A stretch of DNA of 34,468 bases from an uncultured beta proteobacterium (GTDB lineage Bacteria > Pseudomonadota > Gammaproteobacteria > Burkholderiales > Burkholderiaceae_C), in assembly GCA_903894475.1 (NCBI GenBank), contig CAITQH010000012.1, forward strand, positions 1-34,468, in the 5' to 3' direction. Position 1 is the stretch's first letter. Each line of letters begins with the position of its first letter. Below are positions 1 through 8,020 of this stretch, piece after piece. Both the position numbers and the translations under genes were made by a program. The notes below the pieces were generated by a model, which was not told the DNA's origin, ran no database searches, and saw only the letters and a list, made by a program, of their open reading frames with translations.

Positions 1-146
1 AGCCAGACATGGCGGACCGGATTTCCTACGTGATCAGCCCGCAAGGCAAAGTGCTTTACGTGTATTCGAGCCTGAGCCCGGATCAGCACGTTGAGAACAC
101 GCTCAAGGCGGTGGAACGCTGGCGCGCCAGCGCGCCGGCGCAGTGA
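1..146 (+). CDS. peroxiredoxin (AhpC/TSA family), C-terminal fragment
   Basis: The open frame enters from the left edge (first full codon at base 3) and ends with TGA at 144-146, giving about 47 residues. It reads as the last beta-strand and helix of a thioredoxin-fold peroxiredoxin: a strand of the type ISYVISPQGKVLYVYSS followed by DQHVENTLKAVERW. This is the usual C-terminus of Bcp/AhpC-like thiol peroxidases, in which a 'VIDPxGxI' strand precedes a final amphipathic helix. The catalytic cysteine would lie upstream, outside the window, so activity cannot be judged. It converges with the molybdenum hydroxylase gene at 148 with almost no spacer. The family call rests on a short piece; another thioredoxin-fold redoxin is possible. 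Confidence 0.7.
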   Translation, partial: PDMADRISYVISPQGKVLYVYSSLSPDQHVENTLKAVERWRASAPAQ

Positions 147-147
147 T

Positions 148-2373
148 TCAGCTCCAACTCAAGTCAGTGCGGCTTAGCGGCATTTGACGCACGCGCTTGC
201 CGGTAGCGGCAAAGATGGCGTTGCAGACGGCGGGCGCCAAGGGTGGAAACGCAGGTTCGCCCATGCCGGTAACAGGTTCATTGGACTTGACAAAATGCAC
301 GTCGATGCGGGGCGGGGCATCGCTCATGCCAATCAGCGTGTAGTCGTTGAAGTTTCGCTGTACGACACGGCCACGCTGGATGTCGAGCTCGGCAAACATC
401 AGTGTGCCCAGTGCGTCGATCACCGAGCCCTGTACCTGATTCTCGGCGCCACTGAGGTTCACAATCTGCGAGCCGATGTCAGACACCACCACCACCCGGT
501 CCACTCTCAACACACCCGCTTTGGAAACCGTGACTTCAGCGACCTCGGCGATGTAGCCACGGTGGCTGAAGTGAAAGGCAATGCCTTGACCCTGGCCACG
601 CGGCAGCTTTTTGCGCCCCCAGTCGGCCTTTTGCGCGACCTCGGTCAGAACCCTGCGCATGCGGCCCACGTTGTAGGGCAGGCCGCGCTCACCACTGCCG
701 GCAACCAGTTCCTGCTTCCCGAGCAGTTCAAGCCGGAACTCGAGTGGATCGCGGCCACCCGCATGGGCCAGTTCATCAATGAAGCTATGAAAGACCCAGG
801 CAAAGACAGTGCTGCCAGGCGCGCGCCACGGTCCCATCGGAATGCCGCATTCCATCGCCGTCTGCTCGAGCAGACAGTTGGCGACCCAGCGTCCGGGAAA
901 CTCGTCGCCCGACAGGCTGGCGCCGCTGCCCGGCTGCAGCACAGAAGCACCGTCACGTGTCACGCGGTTGGCAAAGGTGAGGAAGTGGTTGTGCCAGGCC
1001 GTCAACTTGCCTTTGCCGTCGAGCGCGCCGCGCAGGAAGTGAAAGCCGCCAGCGCGGTAGTGGTCATGCCGCAGGTCGTCCTCGCGGCTCCAGGTGAGCT
1101 TGACCGGTGCCGCCACGCGCTGCGCGATGGCGGCGGCCTCGACAATGTAGTCGGCGCTCAGGCGCCTGCCAAACCCGCCGCCGCTGCGCGTGATGTGCAG
1201 CGTGATTTTCTCCTTGGGCAAGTTCAGCGTGTCAGCCACCAGGTTTTGGCCTGCTGCCGGGTTCTGCGTCGGTGCCCACAGTTCCATAGCACCGTTGTGA
1301 AACCAGGCGGTGCAGTTTTGCGGTTCGATGCTGGCGTGCGAGATGAAGGGGTAGCTGTAGCTCGCCTGCACAGTCTTGCTGGCCTGGGCAAAAGCCGCCG
1401 CCGGGTCGCCATCCTTGCGCAGTTGCACAGTGCCGGCTTGTTTGGAGAGTTTTTGCGCCTGTGCCGCGAAGCTATCCCAGCTTTGCTCAACAACTGCGCC
1501 CTCGTTCCAGTTCACCTTGAGTTGCCGGCGTGCACTGAACGCCGCCCAGGTCGATTCCGCAACGATCGCTACGCCAGGCATCAGGCCTCTGAGTTCAGCT
1601 GTGCCTTCAATGACAAAGGCGTCACGTACCCCCGGCAAGGCCCTGATGGCTTCCAGGTTGGCGCTGAGAACCTTGCCGCCGAAGGCCGGGCACTTTTCGA
1701 ACACGGCATACAGCATGCCGGGCAGGCGCACGTCGATGCCGAACAGCGGCCTGCCAGTGACGAGCGCCAGGTTATCAACGCCGCCGATGCGTGTGCCCAG
1801 AAGTTTGTAGTCACGCGGATCCTTCAGCTTGACGGATTCGGCGCTCGGCGTCGGCAGGGTCGCGGCAATGGCCGCGAGTTCTGCGTAACTGAGGCTTCGG
1901 CCGCTGGCTTTGTGCTGCACCGCCGAATTGGCGGCCTGACACTCGCCGACCGGAACGCGCCAGCTCTGCGCTGCCGCCTGAAGCAGCATCGTGCGTGCGG
2001 TGGCCCCCAGGCGCAGGAAGTTGTTGTAGTTGTTCGGAGTCGATGTGGAGCCACCGGCGCTCTGGCCGCCGTAGGCCGAGTCCAGATCACCCTGCACAAT
2101 GCGCACGTCTTTCCAGTTGACGTCCAGTTCTTCGGCAATCACCATCGGCAGCGAGGTCTTGATGCCCTGGCCAATTTCAGGTTGCTTGGATATGAGCGTG
2201 ACCACACCCTCGTTTGAAATGCTGATGAAGGCATTGGGCTTGAAACCGGCAAGGGCAGGCGCACCAGCGGGTTTGGCGATGGTCTCGGCCGCTGTTGCCG
2301 CTTCCAGATAGCTTCCCAGCACCAGGCCACCACTGCCAAGTGCAGAACGCTGCAGAAAGTCGCGGCGCTTCAT
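148..2373 (-). CDS. molybdopterin-binding large subunit of a xanthine dehydrogenase-family oxidoreductase (IorB-like)
   Basis: 741 residues. This is the catalytic subunit of a two-subunit molybdenum hydroxylase of the isoquinoline 1-oxidoreductase / periplasmic aldehyde dehydrogenase type. It begins [10 protein letters not shown] followed by a hydrophobic segment, a twin-arginine signal peptide, so the complex is probably exported folded with its cofactors. Visible family motifs are an EIGQG segment near residue 66, the GGQSAGGST stretch near 102, a GGGFGRR motif in the middle, and MGEPAFPP near the C-terminus, whose Glu (about residue 706) is in the position of the catalytic glutamate. Length is normal for IorB-like proteins (about 700-750). 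Its ATG overlaps the stop of the 2Fe-2S subunit gene by 4 bases (ATGA), so the two are translationally coupled. The real substrate (N-heterocycle, aldehyde or other) cannot be told from sequence. No cytochrome subunit gene is adjacent. Confidence 0.9.
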   Translation of the reverse strand: MKRRDFLQRSALGSGGLVLGSYLEAATAAETIAKPAGAPALAGFKPNAFISISNEGVVTLISKQPEIGQGIKTSLPMVIAEELDVNWKDVRIVQGDLDSAYGGQSAGGSTSTPNNYNNFLRLGATARTMLLQAAAQSWRVPVGECQAANSAVQHKASGRSLSYAELAAIAATLPTPSAESVKLKDPRDYKLLGTRIGGVDNLALVTGRPLFGIDVRLPGMLYAVFEKCPAFGGKVLSANLEAIRALPGVRDAFVIEGTAELRGLMPGVAIVAESTWAAFSARRQLKVNWNEGAVVEQSWDSFAAQAQKLSKQAGTVQLRKDGDPAAAFAQASKTVQASYSYPFISHASIEPQNCTAWFHNGAMELWAPTQNPAAGQNLVADTLNLPKEKITLHITRSGGGFGRRLSADYIVEAAAIAQRVAAPVKLTWSREDDLRHDHYRAGGFHFLRGALDGKGKLTAWHNHFLTFANRVTRDGASVLQPGSGASLSGDEFPGRWVANCLLEQTAMECGIPMGPWRAPGSTVFAWVFHSFIDELAHAGGRDPLEFRLELLGKQELVAGSGERGLPYNVGRMRRVLTEVAQKADWGRKKLPRGQGQGIAFHFSHRGYIAEVAEVTVSKAGVLRVDRVVVVSDIGSQIVNLSGAENQVQGSVIDALGTLMFAELDIQRGRVVQRNFNDYTLIGMSDAPPRIDVHFVKSNEPVTGMGEPAFPPLAPAVCNAIFAATGKRVRQMPLSRTDLSWS

Positions 2374-2849
2374 GACTTCAACTCCTTCTTTGCGGCAATT
2401 TCAGCGGCCTTGTGAATGCCAGCGCGGATGCGCTGATAGGTGGCGCAGCGGCACAGGTTGCCGGCCATGGCGTCGTCAATCTCTGCGTCGGTCGGATGAG
2501 CGGTCTCCTGCAGCAACGCTGCCGCCGTCATGATCTGACCACTCTGGCAGTAGCCGCATTGCGGCACATCAAGTGCCTGCCACGCCATTTGCAGCGGATG
2601 ATCCCCCTGCGCTGTCAAGCCTTCGATGGTCAGCACCTTCTTGCGCCCGACCGTGGATACCGGCGTCATGCAAGAACGCGTTGGCAGGCCGTTCAGATGC
2701 ACCATGCAGGCACCGCAACTGCCAACGCCACAGCCAAACTTGGTGCCGACCAGCCCAAGCGTGTCGCGCAGCACCCAGAGCAGAGGTGTGTCTGCTGCCA
2801 CATCGACCTGATGCGTCACACCGTTGATGTTCAGTGCATACTGACTCAT
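2370..2849 (-). CDS. (2Fe-2S)-binding small subunit of a molybdenum hydroxylase (IorA-like)
   Basis: 159 residues from the ATG at 2849, which is preceded by an AAGGA-type ribosome-binding site. An in-frame ATG 13 codons upstream gives a non-family extension and is rejected. The N-terminal half is a plant-type ferredoxin fold with the cysteine pattern CGVGSCGAC and a further Cys about 12 residues later. The C-terminal half is the all-helical second 2Fe-2S domain with CGYCQSGQ and CRCATYQRI. All eight cluster cysteines appear present. It passes electrons from the molybdenum site of the large subunit to an unknown acceptor. It has no signal peptide of its own, as expected if it is exported with the Tat signal of the large subunit. 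First gene of the operon; the promoter region is shared with the divergent Lrp-type regulator. Confidence 0.92.
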   Translation of the reverse strand: MSQYALNINGVTHQVDVAADTPLLWVLRDTLGLVGTKFGCGVGSCGACMVHLNGLPTRSCMTPVSTVGRKKVLTIEGLTAQGDHPLQMAWQALDVPQCGYCQSGQIMTAAALLQETAHPTDAEIDDAMAGNLCRCATYQRIRAGIHKAAEIAAKKELKS

Positions 2850-2928
2850 GGGAGATCCTTTTCCGCAAACAAAAGATGCTGGCAACACTGCATGGTAGCG
2901 CGAGCTTGCCGGGGCCTTGCAGTGGAAC

Positions 2929-2941
2929 CCTAAAATTTAGG
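2929..2941. promoter_or_regulatory. 13-bp perfect palindrome, candidate Lrp/AsnC operator
   Basis: CCTAAAATTTAGG is a perfect inverted repeat around a central A. It lies in the 118-bp divergent region between the 2Fe-2S subunit start (2849) and the Lrp-type regulator start (2968). AT-rich palindromes of this size are typical Lrp/AsnC recognition half-elements. The position suits both autoregulation (27 bp before the regulator start) and control of the oxidoreductase operon. Binding is inferred from position and symmetry only. Confidence 0.5.
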
Positions 2942-2967
2942 CTGATCACGTTTTAAAGCGAGTTGCC

Positions 2968-3435
2968 ATGGACGCTGGAATAGACCGCATTGACCGCAAG
3001 ATTCTGATGGCCTTGCAGCAGGACGGCCGGATCTCGAATCTGAAGCTGGCCGAGTCGGTCGCACTGTCGCCGACAGCGGTGCTGGCACGCGTGCAGCGCC
3101 TGACGCGCGATGGTTACATTCTGGCTTATGAGGCGCGACTGAATCCGCTCAAGCTCGGTGCGGGCATGATGGTTTTTGTCGAGGTGCTGCTGGACCGCAC
3201 CAGCCCCAATGTGTTTGACCAGTTCAAGGCAGCGGTTCAGGTGCGTCCCGAAATCATGGAGTGCCACATGGTGGCAGGTGGTTTTGACTACCTCCTGAAA
3301 ACACGCTGCGCGGACATGAACGCCTACCGCGAATTTGCCGGCACCGTGCTCTGGCAACTGCCCGGCGTGCGTGAAACACGCACCTACGCTGTGATGGAAG
3401 AAGTCAAGAACAGTGTGGCCCTGGTTTTGCTGTGA
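2968..3435 (+). CDS. Lrp/AsnC family transcriptional regulator
   Basis: 155 residues, a normal length. The N-terminus (IDRIDRKILMALQQDGRIS) starts the AsnC-type winged helix-turn-helix, with the recognition region around residues 22-45 (LAESVALSPTAVLARVQRL). The rest is the RAM/AsnC effector-binding ligand domain, with GGFDYLLK near residue 104. Start chosen at the ATG after an AAGCGAG-like site; no better upstream start is visible. Divergent from the molybdenum hydroxylase operon with a 13-bp palindrome between them, so the operon is the most likely target besides itself. Lrp/AsnC proteins usually sense amino acids or related small molecules, but the ligand cannot be read from sequence. It converges with the HD-GYP gene at 3449. 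Confidence 0.92.
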   Translation: MDAGIDRIDRKILMALQQDGRISNLKLAESVALSPTAVLARVQRLTRDGYILAYEARLNPLKLGAGMMVFVEVLLDRTSPNVFDQFKAAVQVRPEIMECHMVAGGFDYLLKTRCADMNAYREFAGTVLWQLPGVRETRTYAVMEEVKNSVALVLL

Positions 3436-3448
3436 ATCTTCAGTCGCA

Positions 3449-5161
3449 TCAGGGGGACTTGGCTTGCTGAACCTGATCGCCAAACTTGCCGGCGATCTCC
3501 TTGAAAGTCGGCTGTACCTGTTCGAACGCCTCAACAATCAGTGGGTCGAATTTGATTCCCGTGAGGCTCAAAATTTCAAGCCTGGCGGCTTCGTGAGACC
3601 ATGCCTGCTTGTAAACGCGAGGCGAGGTCAGTGCGTCATAGACATCCGCGACGGCCATCAGGCGCGCTTCGATCGGTATCTCGGTCCCCTTGAGACGGCG
3701 CGGATAGCCGCTACCGTCCCAATTCTCATGATGCGCACCGGCCATTCTGGATGCGACCATCAGCAGTGAGCCAGTCACTGCCTCGCCGCCAGCGGCCACG
3801 AGCAGGATCGATTGTCCAATCGCTGCATGAGACTGCATGACCAGCGTTTCCTCAGCCGTGTGGCGGCCCGGTTTGAGCAGCACCTGATCGGGCACGCCGA
3901 CCTTGCCAAGGTCGTGCATGGGTGTGGCCTTCACGATCAGGTCGATGTCCTGCAGGCTCAATTGATCGGCGTAGTGGCCGGCAGCGGCCAGGGCGTTGGC
4001 CAGTGCCTTGACGTAGAGTTCGCTGCGCATGATGTGCTGGCCGGTCTCATTGTCCCGATAGAGCGACAGCCGGGTGAGCGCCGTAACAATTTTCTCGCGA
4101 CTTCGCGCCAGCACGTCCAGGCTCAACTCATGGTATTCGTTGAGGACGACTTGCAGTTGTTCGGTCTGCTTGCGTTTGCTGAGGTCTTCGACGATGCTCC
4201 AGATATATTGCTGGCCATCGCTGCCGCTGATCAGTACACCACTGAGCGCTACCGGAACCAGGCAGCCATCCTTGCGCAGGTATTCCTTTTCATGTGGGCC
4301 AAAGCGTCCGTTTTGCCTAAGGTGCTCGCGCTGCGTTGCCTCCAGCCTTGCATAGCGTGGCGGTGTCAAACTGTGTTCGTTCAGGGTCATCAGTTCCTGA
4401 GTGCTGTAGCCACAGAGCTTGCGGAAGGACTCGTTGAATTCGACAAAACGACCCTCCAGATCCGTCATGGCAATACCCAGGGGCGAGAGTTCGTAGAGTC
4501 CGCGCAACTTTTGATCTCGCTCACGCAGCGCAGACTCGGCTTGCTTGGTCAAGCTGATGTCGGTCACCATCGTGTACAAGCCGCGCACTTCCCGGTCAAC
4601 GATGTCGGGCAGGTATTGCACCAGCAGATGGCGTGGCTGTTTGTCGTCGGAGGTCGGCAGACTGCGCTCGAATTGCTGCGCCTCGCCGCGCAGCGCGGCT
4701 TCGATATAGGGCAGGTTCAGGCGGTAGGTTTCCTCGCCAATGACGTCGCGTACATGCATGCCAGGCAAACGCTCCGGATCAATGCCGAATCCGTCGGCAT
4801 AGGCCAGGTTGCCAAAGCGGTTGCGCAAATCGCGATCCCAATAGCCGACCATGGTTGGCATGTGGTTGATGATGGTGTGCAGGTCCTGATCGCTCTGGCG
4901 ATAGTTCTGCTCGACGCTGAGCAACTCCGCTGCGATGGTCGAGGCTCCGCAGGACACCAGTTCTTTCAGATGCTGCAGTTCGGCGCGCAGAGCCCGGTTT
5001 TCCGTCTCAAGCCTGCGCATTTCGCTTTCAGTTGGAGCAGAGGTGGCCAAATTCGCTACAAAGTATGTTGTTCGGTGGTCATGGAGGATGTCGACGAATC
5101 GCAAGGGCCCGCCCCTGCCGTACGGACCAAGTATATTCCTGCTGTTACGTTTTGAGGGCAC
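3449..5161 (-). CDS. PAS-PAS-HD-GYP domain protein, probable cyclic-di-GMP phosphodiesterase
   Basis: 570 residues if the GTG at 5161 is used. It has a short coiled coil at about 48-70 and two PAS/PAC domains at about 90-205 and 213-330. An HD-GYP domain occupies about 350-560. The HD-GYP catalytic set is intact: NETGQH near 371, HDLGKVGVPD with HD at 416-417, HH at 477-478 and DGSGYP with GYP at 485-487. A c-di-GMP (or cGAMP/pGpG) hydrolase regulated by the PAS sensors is therefore likely. No transmembrane segment is seen, so it is cytosolic. The first 47 residues look low in family character; an ATG at 5020 (MRRLETENR) is an alternative start, though its ribosome-binding site is weak. The GTG start lies 10 bases after the stop of the upstream phosphatase gene, which suggests co-transcription. 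Confidence 0.9.
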   Translation of the reverse strand: MPSKRNSRNILGPYGRGGPLRFVDILHDHRTTYFVANLATSAPTESEMRRLETENRALRAELQHLKELVSCGASTIAAELLSVEQNYRQSDQDLHTIINHMPTMVGYWDRDLRNRFGNLAYADGFGIDPERLPGMHVRDVIGEETYRLNLPYIEAALRGEAQQFERSLPTSDDKQPRHLLVQYLPDIVDREVRGLYTMVTDISLTKQAESALRERDQKLRGLYELSPLGIAMTDLEGRFVEFNESFRKLCGYSTQELMTLNEHSLTPPRYARLEATQREHLRQNGRFGPHEKEYLRKDGCLVPVALSGVLISGSDGQQYIWSIVEDLSKRKQTEQLQVVLNEYHELSLDVLARSREKIVTALTRLSLYRDNETGQHIMRSELYVKALANALAAAGHYADQLSLQDIDLIVKATPMHDLGKVGVPDQVLLKPGRHTAEETLVMQSHAAIGQSILLVAAGGEAVTGSLLMVASRMAGAHHENWDGSGYPRRLKGTEIPIEARLMAVADVYDALTSPRVYKQAWSHEAARLEILSLTGIKFDPLIVEAFEQVQPTFKEIAGKFGDQVQQAKSP

Positions 5162-5171
5162 CCTGATCCCA

Positions 5172-6767
5172 TCATCGATAAAGCAAAGGCAAGGCTTGAC
5201 CTTCGGAATCCGTCGGACTGGCGATCTGCAGAAAGCGGGCCAAGGTTGGCGCCAGATCGATAATGCCGACCCGCTGCGTCAGCGCTGTCGCACCAATCCA
5301 GCGCGGACCCCAAAGCATCAGTGGAACGTTGGTGTCGTAGTCGTAAGGTGAACCGTGGGTGGTGCCAAGGTTGCCGGTGCCAAACATCCAGTTTGGTTTG
5401 AGCGCAAATTGCACATCGCCTGAAACATCGGGGTGCCAGGACTTGCGCATCCGGGCAAAAAGCGGCTCCGCGCTGAGTTGGCCGTTCAACAGTTCGTCCC
5501 GTGTGTAGGCGGCGGCGATGCCTGTCTCCTGCAGCAGCATGGCCTTGATGTGCTGGGCGACGGTGGCAGTGTCCAGTTTTTGCTGTGCGATCCATTGCCG
5601 GTTCAGCAGCAACGTGGCACCGGAGAAACCGATCACCCACTTGCCCGGACCCAGGCGCTGCTCCAGCGCCATGTTGATGCGCGCCAGCATCGGGCCGGAG
5701 GCGATGCGCCCGGCCTCCAATCCACGACTCAGGCTGTCTTCCGGTGTTGGCATGAATCCGTGGTCCGCACTGAGCGCAGCAATGTAGTTGTCGGGTCCGA
5801 CCGAGGCGTCAAGGTCGTGGAAAAAGTCCTGCAGCAGGCGGTCGATCTGCAGGGTGTGGTCCTGTGAAAGTGCCGACTCGGCACTGAAGGCGTGGTTCAC
5901 GTAATCGTGACCAGACAGGCTGAGCACCAGAATGTCGGGCACTTCACGCTGCCCCAACGCTTCTCCGGCCAGGGCGGCGCGGGCAAAGTCGAGTACCAGC
6001 GCGTCGGCAAACGGACCTTGCAGCAGTGAGCCGTAAAAGCGCTGACCGGGCGCATCATCCTGCGGCGCGCCATACATGATAGGCAAGCCATCCGCTTTGC
6101 CGGTCCAGGAGGCCTTGAAGTAGCGGTCGGCCGGCTTGGCAGAGTTGAAGCGGTCAACCCAGTCCGGATGCGCGCTCATGTAATAGGTGCTGGAAGCAAA
6201 CTGGCCGGTGCTGCTCATGTAGATGTAGGCGGTGCCGGATTGGCCGGCGGGCATGATGGCGCCGCGGTCCTTGCCGGAGATGGAGATCACCTTGGAACGC
6301 GGGTCGACGCGGCGCAAAACATCCCCAACGGTCTCTACCTTCAGATTCTTCGGGCTGGTGCCATCGTACGGTCGGTTGCGCTGGCCGATGTAAGTGGCCG
6401 AGCGGTCCTGCGCACAGTACATGGGTTCACCGGTGTCGGGGTCGCGCCACTCGTTGCCAATGATGCCACTGCGGCTGGGGCTGGCGCCACTGAGCAGCAC
6501 GGCGTGGCCGGCCGCCGTCACCGTGTAGGCGTGGTCGTAATGCGCGTTGGTGAACCAACTGCCGCCCTCCAGGAATCGCGCAAAGCCGTCTTTCACATAC
6601 TGCGTCCGATTGGCTTCAAGCTGGCGCTGCGGCAGGCCGTCGATCACGATCAGAACCACGAGTTTCGGTCGCTCGGGTGCAGACGGGGCGGCGTTGCCAG
6701 CACTGCCCGTGAACAGCATTGCCAGTAGCAGACAGATCGAAGTGAGTTTTTTTAACGGTTTCATCAT
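5172..6767 (-). CDS. exported alkaline phosphatase superfamily protein (PafA/NPP-like)
   Basis: 531 residues from the ATG pair at 6767/6764. A cleavable signal peptide is visible: MMKPLKK, a hydrophobic core, then a small-residue site before residue 28. An upstream in-frame ATG (6830) would bury this signal and is rejected. The mature part has the alkaline phosphatase/nucleotide pyrophosphatase fold: VIDGLP with metal ligand Asp43, then TVTAAGH with Thr84 in the position of the nucleophile. Metal-binding pairs follow in SGHDYVNHAF and SADHGFMP, and a late His in TTHGSPYDYD. A Thr nucleophile is typical of PafA and of phosphodiesterase-type members rather than Ser-type PhoA. The likely role is periplasmic phosphomonoester or diester hydrolysis. 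No Pho box was identified. Located just upstream of the HD-GYP gene on the same strand. Confidence 0.88.
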   Translation of the reverse strand: MMKPLKKLTSICLLLAMLFTGSAGNAAPSAPERPKLVVLIVIDGLPQRQLEANRTQYVKDGFARFLEGGSWFTNAHYDHAYTVTAAGHAVLLSGASPSRSGIIGNEWRDPDTGEPMYCAQDRSATYIGQRNRPYDGTSPKNLKVETVGDVLRRVDPRSKVISISGKDRGAIMPAGQSGTAYIYMSSTGQFASSTYYMSAHPDWVDRFNSAKPADRYFKASWTGKADGLPIMYGAPQDDAPGQRFYGSLLQGPFADALVLDFARAALAGEALGQREVPDILVLSLSGHDYVNHAFSAESALSQDHTLQIDRLLQDFFHDLDASVGPDNYIAALSADHGFMPTPEDSLSRGLEAGRIASGPMLARINMALEQRLGPGKWVIGFSGATLLLNRQWIAQQKLDTATVAQHIKAMLLQETGIAAAYTRDELLNGQLSAEPLFARMRKSWHPDVSGDVQFALKPNWMFGTGNLGTTHGSPYDYDTNVPLMLWGPRWIGATALTQRVGIIDLAPTLARFLQIASPTDSEGQALPLLYR

Positions 6768-7081
6768 GGCTCTATCATGCCAAAAGACCGACCTTCGCAA
6801 AATCGGTGGTGGATCAGGCTGGCAATGCACTCAGCTCCGCGACTGTCCCCCGCCCTTTGGGCTCCTCCTTTATGTCGCTGCGCTGAGCGCATCACCAACC
6901 TGATCTCGCGTGCCAGGTTTGCATTGCGGGCAACTTCTTGTCTTTGCGGGCCTGACCCGCAATCCAGTGATGGCGTGGCACTGGATGCCGGATCGAGTCC
7001 GGCATGACAGCCTTATTCAGAACGCTCTCAACGGTTACCCAAGAGCCCGATAATTCACATTCAACGCAACGGAGAACCAGG
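6768..7081. other. 314-bp intergenic region between divergent genes, containing a compound palindromic repeat
   Basis: The gap separates the divergent phosphatase (minus) and nitrilase (plus) genes. Its right part, 6945-7008, is the three-hairpin repeat listed separately. The left part (6780-6900) has no convincing ORF; it contains a short GCCCTTTGGGC palindrome at 6852-6862 beside a pyrimidine-rich run. Short open frames here lack ribosome-binding sites or family character. Promoters for both flanking genes must lie in or near this gap, but no clear -35/-10 pair was recognised. Confidence 0.6.
6945..7008. repeat. REP-like compound palindromic element with three consecutive inverted repeats
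   Basis: Three adjacent inverted repeats occur in 64 bases. They are TGCGGG/CCCGCA (6945-6961), ATCCAGTG/CACTGGAT (6962-6986) and ATGCCGGA/TCCGGCAT (6985-7005) with a TCGAG loop. The order and the final 'GATGCCGGATCGAGTCCGGCATGACA' type unit, here split across positions 6984-7009, match a repeat family commonly seen in intergenic DNA of beta- and other proteobacteria. It may fold in RNA and lies upstream of the nitrilase gene. Only one copy was noticed in this window, so the repetitive nature rests on recognition rather than on copies seen here. Confidence 0.6.
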
Positions 7082-8020
7082 ATGAAACTTAGCGCCGCCG
7101 TGATACAGACCTCGTCAGTCTTGCTAGACACACCTGCCACCGTGGAGCGTGCACTCGGTTTGATGAAGGAGGCAGCCGCACAGGGCGCGCAGGTTTTGGT
7201 GTTTCCGGAGGCCTTTCTGGGTGGCTACCCGAAGGGGGCGGATTTTCATATCTACCTGGGCGGGCGCACGATGCAGGGTCGCACCGAGTTCAAGCTGTAT
7301 TTTGACGCCGCTGTATGCGTCGATGGTCCGGAAATCGCCCAGTTGGCCAAGGCCGCTTTGCAGCACAAGCTTTATGTCTGCGCCGGCATCATCGAGCGCG
7401 ATGGCGGCACGCTTTACTGCACTGCTGTCTACCTGGGTCCCGACGGGCAGGTGCTTGGCAAGCACCGCAAGCTCATGCCGACCGCGCTGGAGCGTCTTAT
7501 CTGGGGTTTTGGCGACGGCTCGACGCTGCAGGCGGTCGATACGCCGTTCGGCAAGATGGGTGCCGTGATCTGCTGGGAGAACTACATGCCAGCGCTGCGC
7601 ATGGCGATGTACCAGCAGCGCGTGACGCTTTACTGTGCGCCCACCGCCGATGACCGCGATACCTGGATTGGCACCATGCAGCACATCGCACTCGAAGGGC
7701 GTTGCTTTGTGCTCTCGGCCTGCCAGCATCTGCGCCGTTCGGACTTTCCGTCGGATCGCATGAGCAACCGCCTGCCACAGGCCAGCGACACCGTGCTGAT
7801 GCGCGGCGGCAGCGTCATCATCGACCCGCTCGGAAAGATCCTGGCCGGCCCGTTGCGCGATCAGGACGCCTTGCTGACCGCAGAACTTGATCTCGATCTG
7901 ATCCCCATGGCGCAGCTCGATTTTGATGTGGTTGGGCACTACGCCCGGCCGGATGTGTTTTCATTACAAGTGAACACCGCTACGCAGTCTGCCGTCTCCT
8001 TTGTTGGTGGACCGGTTTGA
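7082..8020 (+). CDS. nitrilase (carbon-nitrogen hydrolase superfamily, branch 1)
   Basis: 312 residues from the ATG at 7082, preceded by GGAGAACCAGG. An upstream start at 7004 would translate the palindromic repeat and is rejected. The Glu-Lys-Cys triad is in place: Glu43 in VFPEAFLGGYP, Lys130 in GKHRKLMPT and Cys164 in VICWENYMP. The block HRKLMPTALERLIWGFGDGSTL spans residues 128-149, and together with CWENYMPALR it is the signature of true nitrilases (nitrile to carboxylic acid plus ammonia) rather than amidases or carbamoylases. The protein is cytosolic, with no signal peptide. The substrate class (aromatic, aliphatic or arylacetonitrile) is not decided by these motifs. Its TGA overlaps the TTG start of the M23 peptidase gene, so the two are translationally linked. 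Confidence 0.93.
   Translation: MKLSAAVIQTSSVLLDTPATVERALGLMKEAAAQGAQVLVFPEAFLGGYPKGADFHIYLGGRTMQGRTEFKLYFDAAVCVDGPEIAQLAKAALQHKLYVCAGIIERDGGTLYCTAVYLGPDGQVLGKHRKLMPTALERLIWGFGDGSTLQAVDTPFGKMGAVICWENYMPALRMAMYQQRVTLYCAPTADDRDTWIGTMQHIALEGRCFVLSACQHLRRSDFPSDRMSNRLPQASDTVLMRGGSVIIDPLGKILAGPLRDQDALLTAELDLDLIPMAQLDFDVVGHYARPDVFSLQVNTATQSAVSFVGGPV

Noticed and set aside
184..2217. 677-codon open frame on the plus strand
   Set aside because: It is exactly antisense to the IorB-like gene, has no family motifs, and results from the G+C-rich codon pattern of the real gene.
3812..5155. 447-codon plus-strand frame
   Set aside because: Antisense to the PAS-HD-GYP gene, whose catalytic motifs are intact; it has no recognisable domain.
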